A stretch of DNA of 64,000 bases from Cellulophaga sp. HaHaR_3_176 (GTDB taxonomy: Bacteria; Bacteroidota; Bacteroidia; Flavobacteriales; Flavobacteriaceae): contig NZ_CP058990.1 in NCBI RefSeq assembly GCF_019021925.1, forward strand, positions 3,250,001 to 3,314,000, written 5' to 3'. The translations under genes were made by a program, and so were the position numbers. Numbering within the stretch: position 1 is the first letter of the stretch; each line of letters opens with the position of its first letter. Positions 1 to 7,627 of this stretch are shown in pieces. The notes below the pieces were generated by a model that saw only the letters and a list, made by a program, of their open reading frames with translations, searched no databases and was not told the origin of the DNA.

Positions 1-569
1 CTGTATTCTGGCATTACGAAATAAATACCGCTGGTGATGATAATTCTGGACGATGGGATTATTCTTCAGCAGTTTGGGGTAATGATTTTTCTGTAGTTGG
101 TACAGACGAAAATACGTATCCAGAAGAGCCTAAAGACGGTATTGCTCTAGGTGAAGAGTTTAGTTATGAAATTGAGGTTAAAGACGGTATCATGAGCTTA
201 ACTTTTATTAGTGAGGGTCATGAAACAAAAACATTTACCAAAAACTTAATAGAATCTGAATACACCACTAAAGCAGACATTCCTGAGCAAACACAAAAAT
301 TATTTGTGCCAATTGGGCAAGATGGTGTAGAGCGTAAAGCTGCTTATACAGGTGAAGGCTGTTTCTTTAAGCTCGGTGCTTACAATCAGACAAACGGTAA
401 ATCTCCTGAAACAAATAAAAACTGGTGTTCTGGAGCAGAAACGCATGGTGGTGATATTAAAAAACAATATGCAGATGGTAACTACGCAGAAGTATGGTTT
501 AAAACCGGAAGCATTTCTGTGAGCGATGCTGCTGTATCTAATGATGGTTATTTTGCTAAGAATGATTAA
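1..569 (+). CDS. Alginate lyase, polysaccharide lyase family 7 (C-terminal part, cut by window edge)
   Basis: The reading frame is open from base 3 to a stop at 567-569, so the gene starts outside the window. PL7 lyases cleave alginate by beta-elimination and are usually exported. The visible part carries the third PL7 signature near its end, GCFFKLGAYNQ, matching the family pattern YFKxGxYNQ whose Tyr is catalytic. Upstream, EFSYEIEVKDG and the following Thr-rich strand fit the jelly-roll core of the family. The R-x-E-L and Q-I/V-H signatures would lie before base 1 and cannot be checked. An ATG at 192 lies inside the domain and is not the true start. No sorting domain follows the catalytic domain: the protein ends about 45 residues after the signature. 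Confidence 0.85.
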   Translation, partial: VFWHYEINTAGDDNSGRWDYSSAVWGNDFSVVGTDENTYPEEPKDGIALGEEFSYEIEVKDGIMSLTFISEGHETKTFTKNLIESEYTTKADIPEQTQKLFVPIGQDGVERKAAYTGEGCFFKLGAYNQTNGKSPETNKNWCSGAETHGGDIKKQYADGNYAEVWFKTGSISVSDAAVSNDGYFAKND

Positions 570-672
570 TTAATCATTCTGTAAAGCACTAAAGTGGAAC
601 TATTTAAAAATTTTATAAAAAGGTTTTTTATTGTTGCCATCCCTCTAGTATGTTTCTGTTTTTTTAGCCTTT

Positions 673-942
673 ATGCTATGGCTGAAAATAGTAAAAAACT
701 TCATAGAGTTGATGCTTGGTTTAGGTATCGCGATAGTGCTTTTTTTAATTCTTACTATTTTATGCATTGGTTTTGTTATTGATCTTATTTATAGGATTAA
801 AAAGAAGCAATACAAACCTGCATTATCAAATGTTCCCTTTCTTCTGCTGTTCTTGATTCCTATTTTATATATCAATTGCGAGATGGGAGGTTGTTGTGAT
901 TCTTTTTGTGAATGGATTATTAATACCTTTAGTTTCTTATAA
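673..942 (+). CDS. Small two-helix membrane protein, unknown function
   Basis: This codes for 89 residues with two strongly hydrophobic stretches (about residues 12-38 and 52-67) and a Cys-rich tail (NCEMGGCCDSFCEW). No family was recognised. An overlapping frame from a GTG at 594 encodes another hydrophobic N-terminus (starting VELFKNFIKRFF) and runs into the start of this gene at a run of T around 658-665. A single-base frameshift there would fuse the two into one longer membrane protein, so the ATG at 673 may not be the ancestral start. The gene follows the alginate lyase by about 100 bases. A real gene is likely but not certain. Confidence 0.45.
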   Translation: MLWLKIVKNFIELMLGLGIAIVLFLILTILCIGFVIDLIYRIKKKQYKPALSNVPFLLLFLIPILYINCEMGGCCDSFCEWIINTFSFL

Positions 943-1071
943 AACTAAGAACATGCTATACATCATACTCACGCATTTTTTGAATGGGTTTATATATTAA
1001 TAAACTCTTCTAAACCCTTTATTTAGCTTTTAAGGTCGAATGAATAATTGCAAAACAACACGTCTAAAAAA

Positions 1072-2004
1072 ATGAAATATTATCTCGCAGTCATTTTTCT
1101 GATCTGTTCAATACATATACATGCCCAAACGTATGAAGGTAAAATTGGTGAACACCCAATATTTCTAGAATTAGATATTGATTATGATGATGGTCTTGCA
1201 ACAGCATTTTACTTTTATAAATCTCAATTGCAAAATATACCCTTAGAAGGCAGCCATGATACTTCTGAATTGATACTTTTTGAAAAATTTTCCGATAAAG
1301 AAGAACAAAAAGAGCTATTTACTTTAACAAAAAATACAAACAAAATATCGGGTACTTGGCAAAATAATGGTCGTTTATTAAATGTTGATTTAACAAAAAC
1401 AACGAAAACTATTGATGAGTACAAATTATCGCAATTAGGTTTTATTAGAGATAGCGTAACAACTACCAATGCAAAAGAATTGGTTTGGCTTACCGAAAAA
1501 CATTCAAAAAAAACACTTTTTAGGTTAGGTAATGGATTTACTAAATTAGAACGTGAATTTATGAACCCTAAATTAGATAGTATTCATATTTATAATGCCG
1601 TAATAGGCTTAGACTGTAGTTGGGCTGATATAAATATAGAAATAGAACTCGTATCTGATCAATACATTAGTTTTACTGAGTATTCATCTATTTATTGTGG
1701 TGGTGCACATCCAAATTATAATACAATTGGGTTTAATTTTGACTTAAAAAATAAAGTTCAACTATATAAATTAACTGATATATATCCGAATTTAAATCAT
1801 TATCAAGTATTAAAACAGAAATATGAAAATGATACAGATTTAGATAATGAATGTGAATATTTTTTAAATGACGGAGAGCGTTTCGAATATTGTACTTGGG
1901 TGCTTACTAAAAAAGGTGTAACAATCACACCCTCATTTCCTCATGCTATGACGCCTTGTGAAACAGGGTTTCCATTAACGTATGATGAATTACGTAACAA
2001 GTAA
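1072..2004 (+). CDS. Exported protein with DUF3298/PdaC-like C-terminal domain
   Basis: The start was placed at the ATG at 1072 because it opens a typical signal peptide (MKYYLAVIFLICSIHIHAQ, cleavage after HA); a TTG at 1048 would add eight polar residues. The mature protein of about 290 residues has a beta-rich N-terminal half and, around residue 210, the motif CGGAHPNYNT followed by FDLKN. GGAHPN-type motifs are typical of the DUF3298 domain found in PdaC-like deacetylases and RsiV-like proteins, where the domain probably binds cell-wall glycans. No deacetylase domain is present, so a sensing or binding role in the periplasm is an inference. It stands alone in a run of small genes. Confidence 0.6.
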   Translation: MKYYLAVIFLICSIHIHAQTYEGKIGEHPIFLELDIDYDDGLATAFYFYKSQLQNIPLEGSHDTSELILFEKFSDKEEQKELFTLTKNTNKISGTWQNNGRLLNVDLTKTTKTIDEYKLSQLGFIRDSVTTTNAKELVWLTEKHSKKTLFRLGNGFTKLEREFMNPKLDSIHIYNAVIGLDCSWADINIEIELVSDQYISFTEYSSIYCGGAHPNYNTIGFNFDLKNKVQLYKLTDIYPNLNHYQVLKQKYENDTDLDNECEYFLNDGERFEYCTWVLTKKGVTITPSFPHAMTPCETGFPLTYDELRNK

Positions 2005-2068
2005 ATAAAACGCAAATAAAAGCCAGACATACCTCAACTCTAGTATATTGCACATATAAATTAATATT

Positions 2069-2293
2069 ATGAAATTAAATTTACTGTCTTGCGATGCGCA
2101 AAGACCCGATAAAAGAGCTATAGCTAGTTGTATTACTGAGTTAGCCTCTAACATGAATCAATCATTAGCAAATGAACTGACAGAAATACTTTTAGAAGGT
2201 GATGCTGTAGATATTGATGTAGATGATAAAAACTCTGGTTCTGCCTTAAGAGCCTTACGTAAACTAAGTATTGATTATGAAATTATAGAATAA
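2069..2293 (+). CDS. Small acidic protein, unknown function
   Basis: The 74-residue product is cytosolic in character, rich in Leu, Ala and acidic residues, without membrane segment or signal. A helical first part (residues 14-46) is followed by a short acidic stretch (VDIDVDDKNSG) and an amphipathic helix (ALRALRKLSIDYEI). The last part faintly recalls the C-terminal domain of ribosomal protein L7/L12, but this is not enough for a family call. The start ATG is 64 bases after the preceding gene's stop. Function unknown. Confidence 0.5.
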   Translation: MKLNLLSCDAQRPDKRAIASCITELASNMNQSLANELTEILLEGDAVDIDVDDKNSGSALRALRKLSIDYEIIE

Positions 2294-2331
2294 AATTACT
2301 CTTTTGATAACGTATTGAACCTTAAAAAAGA

Positions 2332-2667
2332 ATGAATTATAACAACAAAAAGTTTAGACCTATCCTAAATTCTGAAAACGGAGAAACTACCGAAGAAACC
2401 ATATTCGAGTACCAACAGGTGGGTAATATTCTGACATCGAAATACCAAGGAGGAAAAATTTTAAAAGGACATTTAATCGGTTTGGTTAACGAAGATGGCA
2501 CTATAGATATGCGTTATCATCAAGTGAATGAAAAAGGAGAATTAATGACTGGTATTTGCCATTCAACCCCCGAAATACTTGAAAATGGTAAAATAAGACT
2601 TCACGAAAGTTGGAAATGGACTTCTGGAGATATGTCTAGCGGAAAATCTACCTTAGAAGAGATTTAA
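2332..2667 (+). CDS. Conserved hypothetical protein (often mislabelled N-acetylglutamate synthase)
   Basis: The 111-residue protein has no signal or membrane segment and is built of short beta strands: FEYQQVGNILTSKYQGGKI, then HLIGLVNEDGTIDMRYHQVN, then KIRLHESWKWTSGD. This pattern of small beta-sheet proteins is common in Bacteroidetes and Firmicutes. Databases often carry the name N-acetylglutamate synthase for it, but the protein is far too short for an acetyltransferase and has no acetyl-CoA loop, so that name should not be passed on. It lies 38 bases after the preceding small gene. The following sequence is a decayed gene. Confidence 0.6.
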   Translation: MNYNNKKFRPILNSENGETTEETIFEYQQVGNILTSKYQGGKILKGHLIGLVNEDGTIDMRYHQVNEKGELMTGICHSTPEILENGKIRLHESWKWTSGDMSSGKSTLEEI

Positions 2668-2668
2668 T

Positions 2669-3255
2669 AAGGCTAAAAAAACACCTATATTTAGTAAAAA
2701 ACTAAACCTACTTCTCGGAATCCTTTTTTGTACCACGCTATTTACTTGTACTGAATATCTAGAAATTATTGCTGAATTTAAAGAAATGGTCTTCACGTTA
2801 TCAGCAAAAAAAGAAACGAAAATGTAAATACTCGTGCTTATGCAGCTAGGGTTGTTCGCTAAATTGATAGCTTTTTAAATACCGGTGTTGCGCCTCAAAA
2901 ATAACCGTAGTCGGTACATCAAAAAGGGGGTTATGTTGCGCAACACGTTTCTACAATTGCGAATAATACTGACTTAAACTTTGTTTTTATAGCCAGTTTT
3001 AGGGATAGCGATATAAATGATATCACTGGAGTTAATCACTGTGGTACTATTTTAACAATCTTTGAAGAATCGATTCTTTTTGGCGTTTCTGCTGTTGAGC
3101 ACATAAAAACCTCAACATGCACCATTAAGCATTTTAAAGAACTTGAATTGCACGCCAATTTAGGTATTAAGTTTTTAATTAAACCTTTAAAATCGTGGAT
3201 GGAACCGGCCATATATAATGGACAAAAGGGAAGTATTAAACCAGCTACCGTTATT
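2669..3255 (+). pseudogene. Decayed lipoprotein gene
   Basis: From 2669 one frame reads as a lipoprotein leader (KKLNLLLGILFCTTLFTC, then TEYLEIIAEFKEM) but lacks a start codon. It ends at a TAA at about 2825. Near a run of seven A at 2806-2812 the sense moves to the next frame: NENVNTRAYAARVV, stop at 2860-2862, IDSFLNTGVAPQK, stops at 2902 and 2908. It then stays open (GGYVAQHVSTIANNTDLNFV and onward) up to and into the DUF2254 gene without another stop. Loss of the start, one frameshift and three stops mark a pseudogene of an unrecognised family. The open tail explains why the next gene appears to have an extra N-terminus. Confidence 0.6.
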
Positions 3256-4563
3256 ATGAAAAAAATACTGTTTTTCTTCGAAAAATTAAAGGCAACCTTT
3301 TGGTTTGTACCAGCATTGATTATTATAATTACAATTCTTATTTCAATTATTGTAGTTACTATCGATCAAGGTATCAAAATACCAAAAGAAGGTTTAAATC
3401 AACTGTTTTTTGTAAATAGTGCCGATTCTGCTCGTAGTATATTAACCACTATTTCTGCGGCTATGATTGGTGTTGCAGGTACTGTTTTTTCAATAACACT
3501 GGTAGCATTAACCTTAGCCTCTTCGCAATTTGGCCCACGGTTAATTCGTAATTTTATGTATGTACGGCTTAACCAAATTGTATTAGGTTCGTATGTATCA
3601 ACCTATCTATATTGCTTGTTTGTTTTAAATGCAATAAAAGATAATGATGGGTACACGTTTATACCTAAACTATCTATTCTGCTTGCTATAATTGCAGCGT
3701 TTACAAATATTATACTCCTTATTGTTTTTATACATCAAATTGCCACAAGTATTCAGGCTGACAAGGTAATTTCTGATATTTCTCAGATTATTTCTACCCA
3801 AGTAAAAACTTTATTTCCTGAAAATATGGGCGATGAATTTGAAGATGAAAAACGAGTAAATGCCGATGCTATAAAATCAAGATATACTCATACGAAACTT
3901 ATAAAATCTCATAAAAATGGTTATTTTCAATATATTGATAATGAATCGTTATTAGAAGAAATACAAAATATTGATGGGTTGTTAGAGTTGTATTTTAAAC
4001 CCGGAGATCATTTAGTAGAAGGTATTAATATTGGAAAGCTCTATACAAATAAAGATATTGATGATGAGCAGTATGATGACATTTCAGACAATTTTGTAAT
4101 AGGTAATACTAAAAGTTCTCAACAAGATCTTCAATTTTCAATTTATCAGATGGTAGAAATAGCATCACGTGCATTATCGCCAGGCGTTAACGATCCTTTT
4201 ACAGCAATTACGTGTATTGATAACTTAACGGCTACTATGTGCCGACTAGCACAAGCCAATTACCCATCTAACTACCGAGTAGATAAAAATGATGTATTAA
4301 GAATTATTACAGAAAATTTAGAGTTTGAAGATTTTTTAGACGCTTCATTCAATCAAATTCGACAATATTCGGCAGGTAATACTGCTGTGGTCATAAAATT
4401 GATGGATGGTTTAACTACTATTTCTGTTTTTGCTAAAAAGGATGCGTATAAAAAGGCCCTTGTAAAACACGCAAAAATGGTTTTAAATGTTGGTAAACAA
4501 TCTTTAAATGAAGTAAATGACTTTAAAAACTTAGAAGAAAGATCTAAAAAAATTATGTCGTAA
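3256..4563 (+). CDS. DUF2254 family membrane protein
   Basis: The hallmark of DUF2254 is seen as SRALSPGVNDPFTA in the C-terminal half. The N-terminal half has four hydrophobic segments, beginning with FWFVPALIIIITILISIIV, and a soluble C-terminal domain of about 230 residues follows. The family is a predicted inner-membrane protein of unknown function. The start was chosen at ATG 3256 (MKKILFFFEKLKATFWFVPAL), which matches the usual beginning of the family; a TTG at 3148 would add 36 residues that belong to the upstream pseudogene. It is followed by a YetF-like gene after 18 bases and a Crp/Fnr gene after another 23, which suggests one operon. Confidence 0.85.
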   Translation: MKKILFFFEKLKATFWFVPALIIIITILISIIVVTIDQGIKIPKEGLNQLFFVNSADSARSILTTISAAMIGVAGTVFSITLVALTLASSQFGPRLIRNFMYVRLNQIVLGSYVSTYLYCLFVLNAIKDNDGYTFIPKLSILLAIIAAFTNIILLIVFIHQIATSIQADKVISDISQIISTQVKTLFPENMGDEFEDEKRVNADAIKSRYTHTKLIKSHKNGYFQYIDNESLLEEIQNIDGLLELYFKPGDHLVEGINIGKLYTNKDIDDEQYDDISDNFVIGNTKSSQQDLQFSIYQMVEIASRALSPGVNDPFTAITCIDNLTATMCRLAQANYPSNYRVDKNDVLRIITENLEFEDFLDASFNQIRQYSAGNTAVVIKLMDGLTTISVFAKKDAYKKALVKHAKMVLNVGKQSLNEVNDFKNLEERSKKIMS

Positions 4564-4581
4564 CTAAAACTATATAAAAAC

Positions 4582-5112
4582 ATGAATTGGTTGTACTCAT
4601 TAACAGACCCACTTTTAGAAACTATAGCTGGTAGTATTTTAATATGTATCGCTATAATTTTATTAACAAGGCTGGTTGGTTTGCGTACTTTCGCAAAATT
4701 TACGGCCTACGACTTTGCATTTACAATTGCTATTGGTAGTATTATTTCATCTATACTAACTTCTAGTACATCAATAGTACATGGTGTAGTGGCCATTGCA
4801 AGTTTGTTGTTACTTGCATATGTACTTTCTGGTTTACAAAAAAAATTTCCAAAATTAAGTTCTTTACTTTCTAATCAACCTTTGTTGTTAATGAAAGGGA
4901 GTACCATATTAGATAAAAATTTAAAACACGCTCAGATTGAAAAATCGCAAGTAATTGCAAAATTAAGAGAAGCCAATGTATTAAATTTCAACCAAGTATT
5001 TGCTGTGGTATTAGAAGCTACAGGCGATATTTCGGTACTCCACAAAACTTCTGATGCTGATAATCAAAAATTAAACGAACAACTACTAGAAGGCGTACGA
5101 GAAACACCGTAA
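4582..5112 (+). CDS. YetF/DUF421 family membrane protein
   Basis: The 176-residue product has three hydrophobic N-terminal segments with the family pattern LVGLRTFAKFTAYDFAFTIA, including the GxRxFAxxxxxDFAxxxAxG motif of DUF421. A soluble alpha/beta domain follows that ends in a strand-rich part (FNQVFAVVLEATGDISVL). YetF-like proteins are small inner-membrane proteins of unknown mechanism. The length is somewhat short for the family because the last part is trimmed. It sits between the DUF2254 gene and the Crp/Fnr gene in close spacing, so the three are probably co-transcribed. Confidence 0.8.
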   Translation: MNWLYSLTDPLLETIAGSILICIAIILLTRLVGLRTFAKFTAYDFAFTIAIGSIISSILTSSTSIVHGVVAIASLLLLAYVLSGLQKKFPKLSSLLSNQPLLLMKGSTILDKNLKHAQIEKSQVIAKLREANVLNFNQVFAVVLEATGDISVLHKTSDADNQKLNEQLLEGVRETP

Positions 5113-5135
5113 ATTAACTTTACTGCTATTTACCT

Positions 5136-5699
5136 ATGCATAACAAGCTTAAAAAACATATCGAAACTGTTATTCCCATAACAAAAGATGAGTTCTCTTT
5201 TATTGTGGCTCATTTTACAATAGAAAACTTTAAAAAAGGTGATTTTTTAATCGAAAAAGGAAACCGAAATGTTGATGCTTACTTCATTATATCAGGACTT
5301 TTAAAACTTTCGTATGATGATGAACAGGGTAAAGAGCACATTGTTTCTTTTGCTATGGAAGATTGGTGGGAAAGTGATTTTTCTGCATTTTATTCACAAG
5401 CTCCAGCAACCAAGCATTTACAATGTTTAGAAAATACTATGGTATATTCATTAACATATACTAACTACCAAAAACTGTGTGCCGAGCAGCCAAAAATGGA
5501 ACATTTTTTTCTTAAAAAATCTAGCAATGGCCATATTGCTTCACAGCAACGCATTCTCTCTTTTTTAAGCAATACTGCAAAAGAACGGTACAACGAGTTA
5601 CTTAAAAAACAACCCACATTATTGCAACGTGTACCTAAAACATTACTCGCTTCTTATTTAGGTGTAAGCCGCGAAACGTTAAGCAGGCTTAACACTTAA
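5136..5699 (+). CDS. Crp/Fnr family transcriptional regulator
   Basis: This 187-residue protein has the cyclic-nucleotide-binding beta-roll at residues 25-115 (GDFLIEKGNRNVDAYFIISG) and a long dimer helix. A C-terminal winged-helix reader follows (RVPKTLLASYLGVSRETLSR). There are no cysteines placed as in Fnr, and the Arg-Ser/Thr of a classical cAMP pocket was not seen, so the ligand is unknown. The protein ends a few residues after the recognition helix (SRLNT), a little shorter than its two paralogs in this window. It is the last gene of the DUF2254-YetF group and faces a RidA-family gene with a Crp-like operator between them. Regulation of that gene is inferred. Confidence 0.88.
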   Translation: MHNKLKKHIETVIPITKDEFSFIVAHFTIENFKKGDFLIEKGNRNVDAYFIISGLLKLSYDDEQGKEHIVSFAMEDWWESDFSAFYSQAPATKHLQCLENTMVYSLTYTNYQKLCAEQPKMEHFFLKKSSNGHIASQQRILSFLSNTAKERYNELLKKQPTLLQRVPKTLLASYLGVSRETLSRLNT

Positions 5700-5714
5700 A
5701 TACTACCCAACGTT

Positions 5715-5759
5715 TGTGATGTATGTCACGCTCTTTTATTTTTCATACATCCAATTTTG
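5715..5759 (+). promoter_or_regulatory. Crp-like operator and -7 box upstream of the RidA-family gene
   Basis: TGTGATGTATGTCACG (5715-5730) is an inverted repeat very close to the Crp consensus TGTGA-N6-TCACA. A -7 box resembling TAnnTTTG, CAATTTTG, lies at 5752-5759, and no clear -33 box is present. This suggests an activator-dependent promoter with the activator bound near -41. The reverse complement of 5716-5730 resembles the elements at 15210 and 53982 that follow the other two Crp/Fnr genes. Confidence 0.6.
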
Positions 5760-5792
5760 CAGGTACTTATAAACCCGTAAAAATTTAAACCA

Positions 5793-6182
5793 ATGGAAAA
5801 AAGAATTATTAATCCGTGGCAATGGCAAAACAGCCGTAGTTATGTACAAGCAATTGAAGTTAAAAATGCCAATGCAACCCTTTACATTTCTGGGCAAACT
5901 GCAATTGATGCTAATGGCGTTTCGAGTACAGCTGATATGAAAACACAAGTAATACAAACTTTAGCGAATTTAGAGCACGTAATTACCGAAGCTGGTTACC
6001 AGTGCAAACACATTGTGCGCTTAAACATATATACGACCAATACAAACGAGTTCTTTTCTTGTTTTGATGTGCTACAACATTGGATTGCCAAACACAGTAT
6101 ACAACAAACCTCAACAGTTTTAGAAGTAAAAAGCCTTTTTGAAACTTTAAAAGTAGAATTAGAAGCAACGGTAGCCAATTAA
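5793..6182 (+). CDS. RidA/YjgF/YER057c family protein
   Basis: The 129-residue length and the order of motifs (LYISGQTAID, then HIVRLNIYTTNTNEFF, then KVELEATVAN) fit the RidA/YjgF family, which forms trimers with active sites between subunits. In canonical RidA an Arg in the segment VEVARL holds the substrate carboxylate. Here the equivalent segment reads LEVKSLFET, with Ser in that place, so canonical 2-iminobutanoate/2-iminopropanoate deaminase activity is doubtful. It may belong to one of the other Rid subgroups. A Crp-like operator lies upstream, next to the regulator gene. A terminator hairpin overlaps the stop codon. Confidence 0.82.
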   Translation: MEKRIINPWQWQNSRSYVQAIEVKNANATLYISGQTAIDANGVSSTADMKTQVIQTLANLEHVITEAGYQCKHIVRLNIYTTNTNEFFSCFDVLQHWIAKHSIQQTSTVLEVKSLFETLKVELEATVAN

Positions 6183-6198
6183 GGCTGCCGTTTTTTAT
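6167..6198 (+). terminator. Intrinsic terminator after the RidA-family gene
   Basis: A 10-base-pair stem (AACGGTAGCC with GGCTGCCGTT, one G-U pair) and a loop AATTAA are followed by a run of T. The left arm lies in the last codons of the gene. Confidence 0.8.
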
Positions 6199-6471
6199 TT
6201 AAAGTCTTTTTGTAGGTATAACACTTCATCGATAAGCCTTTTTGTAATAACACTTACAACGATTAAATTTTAAAGCATATCAAATAAGTGTATTAAATAT
6301 ATGAAAATTAGTCCCATATGTTGGAAACCACAAAATCACGTAAACTTTTTCCTTTAATTTAGTTTTCCAATTACGTAGTCTCCCCCCAACTATTTGATGA
6401 TTTGTTATAAAAAAACTTATATATATAATTGAGACTATGAAAAGTATTCTAAACTTTAATTTGATAACGAA
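6199..6471. other. Intergenic spacer without a recognised feature
   Basis: About 270 AT-rich bases. Open frames on either strand here lack codon patterns or motifs typical of genes. A short frame beginning ATG at 6438 (MKSILNFNLITK) stops just before the next gene and may be a remnant of its original N-terminus. Confidence 0.4.
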
Positions 6472-6789
6472 GTGAAAGAAATCATTGAGATTCAAAAACA
6501 ATATAGAAAGCAACAAAATATTAAAACTTATTCTTATTTAAGCGATGATCAAATTACTCTTGCGGCACAAAAATATGTGGAACAATATTTAAAATCACCA
6601 TCTACAGCAAAGTTCCCTTCTTTATTTAAATCAGAAATTAAAAAAATAAGACCAGGTTCTTATATTGTGACATCTTATGTTGATTCTCAAAATGGATTCG
6701 GTGCAATTATTAGAAATAATTATATAGTCGAACTAAATCAAACAATAGACGGGAAAATTATATTAAAAGATATAACTTTTTTAAAATAA
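6472..6789 (+). CDS. Conserved hypothetical protein, secreted-type fold lacking a signal
   Basis: The 105-residue protein begins with a GTG at 6472; the in-frame stop at 6457-6459 leaves no upstream start. The pattern AAQKYVEQYLKSPSTAKFPS, then SYIVTSYVDSQNGFGAIIRNN, is typical of a widespread group of small hypothetical proteins in bacteria and phages. There the Ser-Pro-Ser-Thr-Ala-Lys-Phe and Val-Asp-Ser-Gln-Asn-Gly-Phe-Gly-Ala motifs are conserved. Relatives often carry an N-terminal lipoprotein or signal segment, which is missing here, so the N-terminus may have been lost by a frameshift. Function unknown. Confidence 0.6.
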   Translation: MKEIIEIQKQYRKQQNIKTYSYLSDDQITLAAQKYVEQYLKSPSTAKFPSLFKSEIKKIRPGSYIVTSYVDSQNGFGAIIRNNYIVELNQTIDGKIILKDITFLK

Positions 6790-6886
6790 ATACCCCACTC
6801 CCTAACCCAAACCAACACTTCCCTCGTTGCTACTTTTAAAAAGCATGGTTTCTGTTTACTTTTGGTAACAACTAAAAAATGAAACC

Positions 6887-7621
6887 ATGAAAAAAAGTGC
6901 TTTTATACTGTTGTTTGCTATTGTGTTAGCATCATGTACAAGTAAACCAGAACAAAAACCAACTGTAGTATATACTGAAGATGGTACACCAGAGGTAATT
7001 AAAAAAGATACTTCGGTAATTGTAATGGCAGATATGCCTGTACATATTGATAGTACGGAGTTTTTAGTACACCCAGTTGGTGAGTTACAATTATACCAAA
7101 GCAAGGGTAAATTTTGGAGCAGTGCATCAAGCTATGATGGCAGATCTAGTTATGAAAATACAAACTTTACTATATCGAGCTATACCAATTATAATTTTAC
7201 AGGCAACTTAAGAAACTTACAGTTTGAGCAATTAGGTACTGATAAGCTTGTGCCTTTAACCGATAAAAATATTAGAATTTCAAGTGCTCAATTTTTAAGT
7301 GATTTGTATAAAAGAGAGGGCAAACAATTATTTTTTTATACCATAACCGATGCTGATACTAACAAAGATGGCGCTTTAGATTATAAAGATATTGAAACGC
7401 TATACATGAGTAAAATTGATGGTAGCAACTTTGTTAAACTAACGCCTAACAACCAAGAGCTAATAGATTGGAAAATTATAGACAGCATAAACCGCATCTA
7501 TTTTAAAACCCTTGAAGATGTGAATAAAGATGGTAATTTTGACCGTAAAGATAAGGTGCATTACCATTATATAAACTTACTTGATAAGGTTTTAAAACCG
7601 ATAGAATACTACCCTATTTAA
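6887..7621 (+). CDS. Lipoprotein with two dockerin/EF-hand-like calcium loops
   Basis: The 244-residue protein starts with a lipoprotein signal peptide (lipobox LASC, Cys at residue 17). Two loops with the pattern DxNxDGxxDxxD occur at residues about 157-168 (DTNKDGALDYKD) and 211-222 (DVNKDGNFDRKD). This spacing of Asp and Asn is that of calcium-binding loops in dockerins and EF hands. The region between them reads like part of a beta-propeller (MSKIDGSNFVKLTPNN, then WKIIDSINRIYFK). It is likely anchored in the outer membrane or facing the periplasm. The enclosing family is unknown. It converges with the NlpC/P60 gene, six bases apart. Confidence 0.65.
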   Translation: MKKSAFILLFAIVLASCTSKPEQKPTVVYTEDGTPEVIKKDTSVIVMADMPVHIDSTEFLVHPVGELQLYQSKGKFWSSASSYDGRSSYENTNFTISSYTNYNFTGNLRNLQFEQLGTDKLVPLTDKNIRISSAQFLSDLYKREGKQLFFYTITDADTNKDGALDYKDIETLYMSKIDGSNFVKLTPNNQELIDWKIIDSINRIYFKTLEDVNKDGNFDRKDKVHYHYINLLDKVLKPIEYYPI

Positions 7622-7627
7622 AATAAA

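Noticed and set aside
594..782. Frame from GTG 594 as a separate small protein
   Set aside because: It overlaps the 673-942 gene and probably represents the frame-shifted N-terminus of the same gene or a shadow; its second half has no membrane or motif character.
2332..2667. N-acetylglutamate synthase
   Set aside because: This common database label does not fit: 111 residues without an acetyl-CoA loop cannot be that enzyme.
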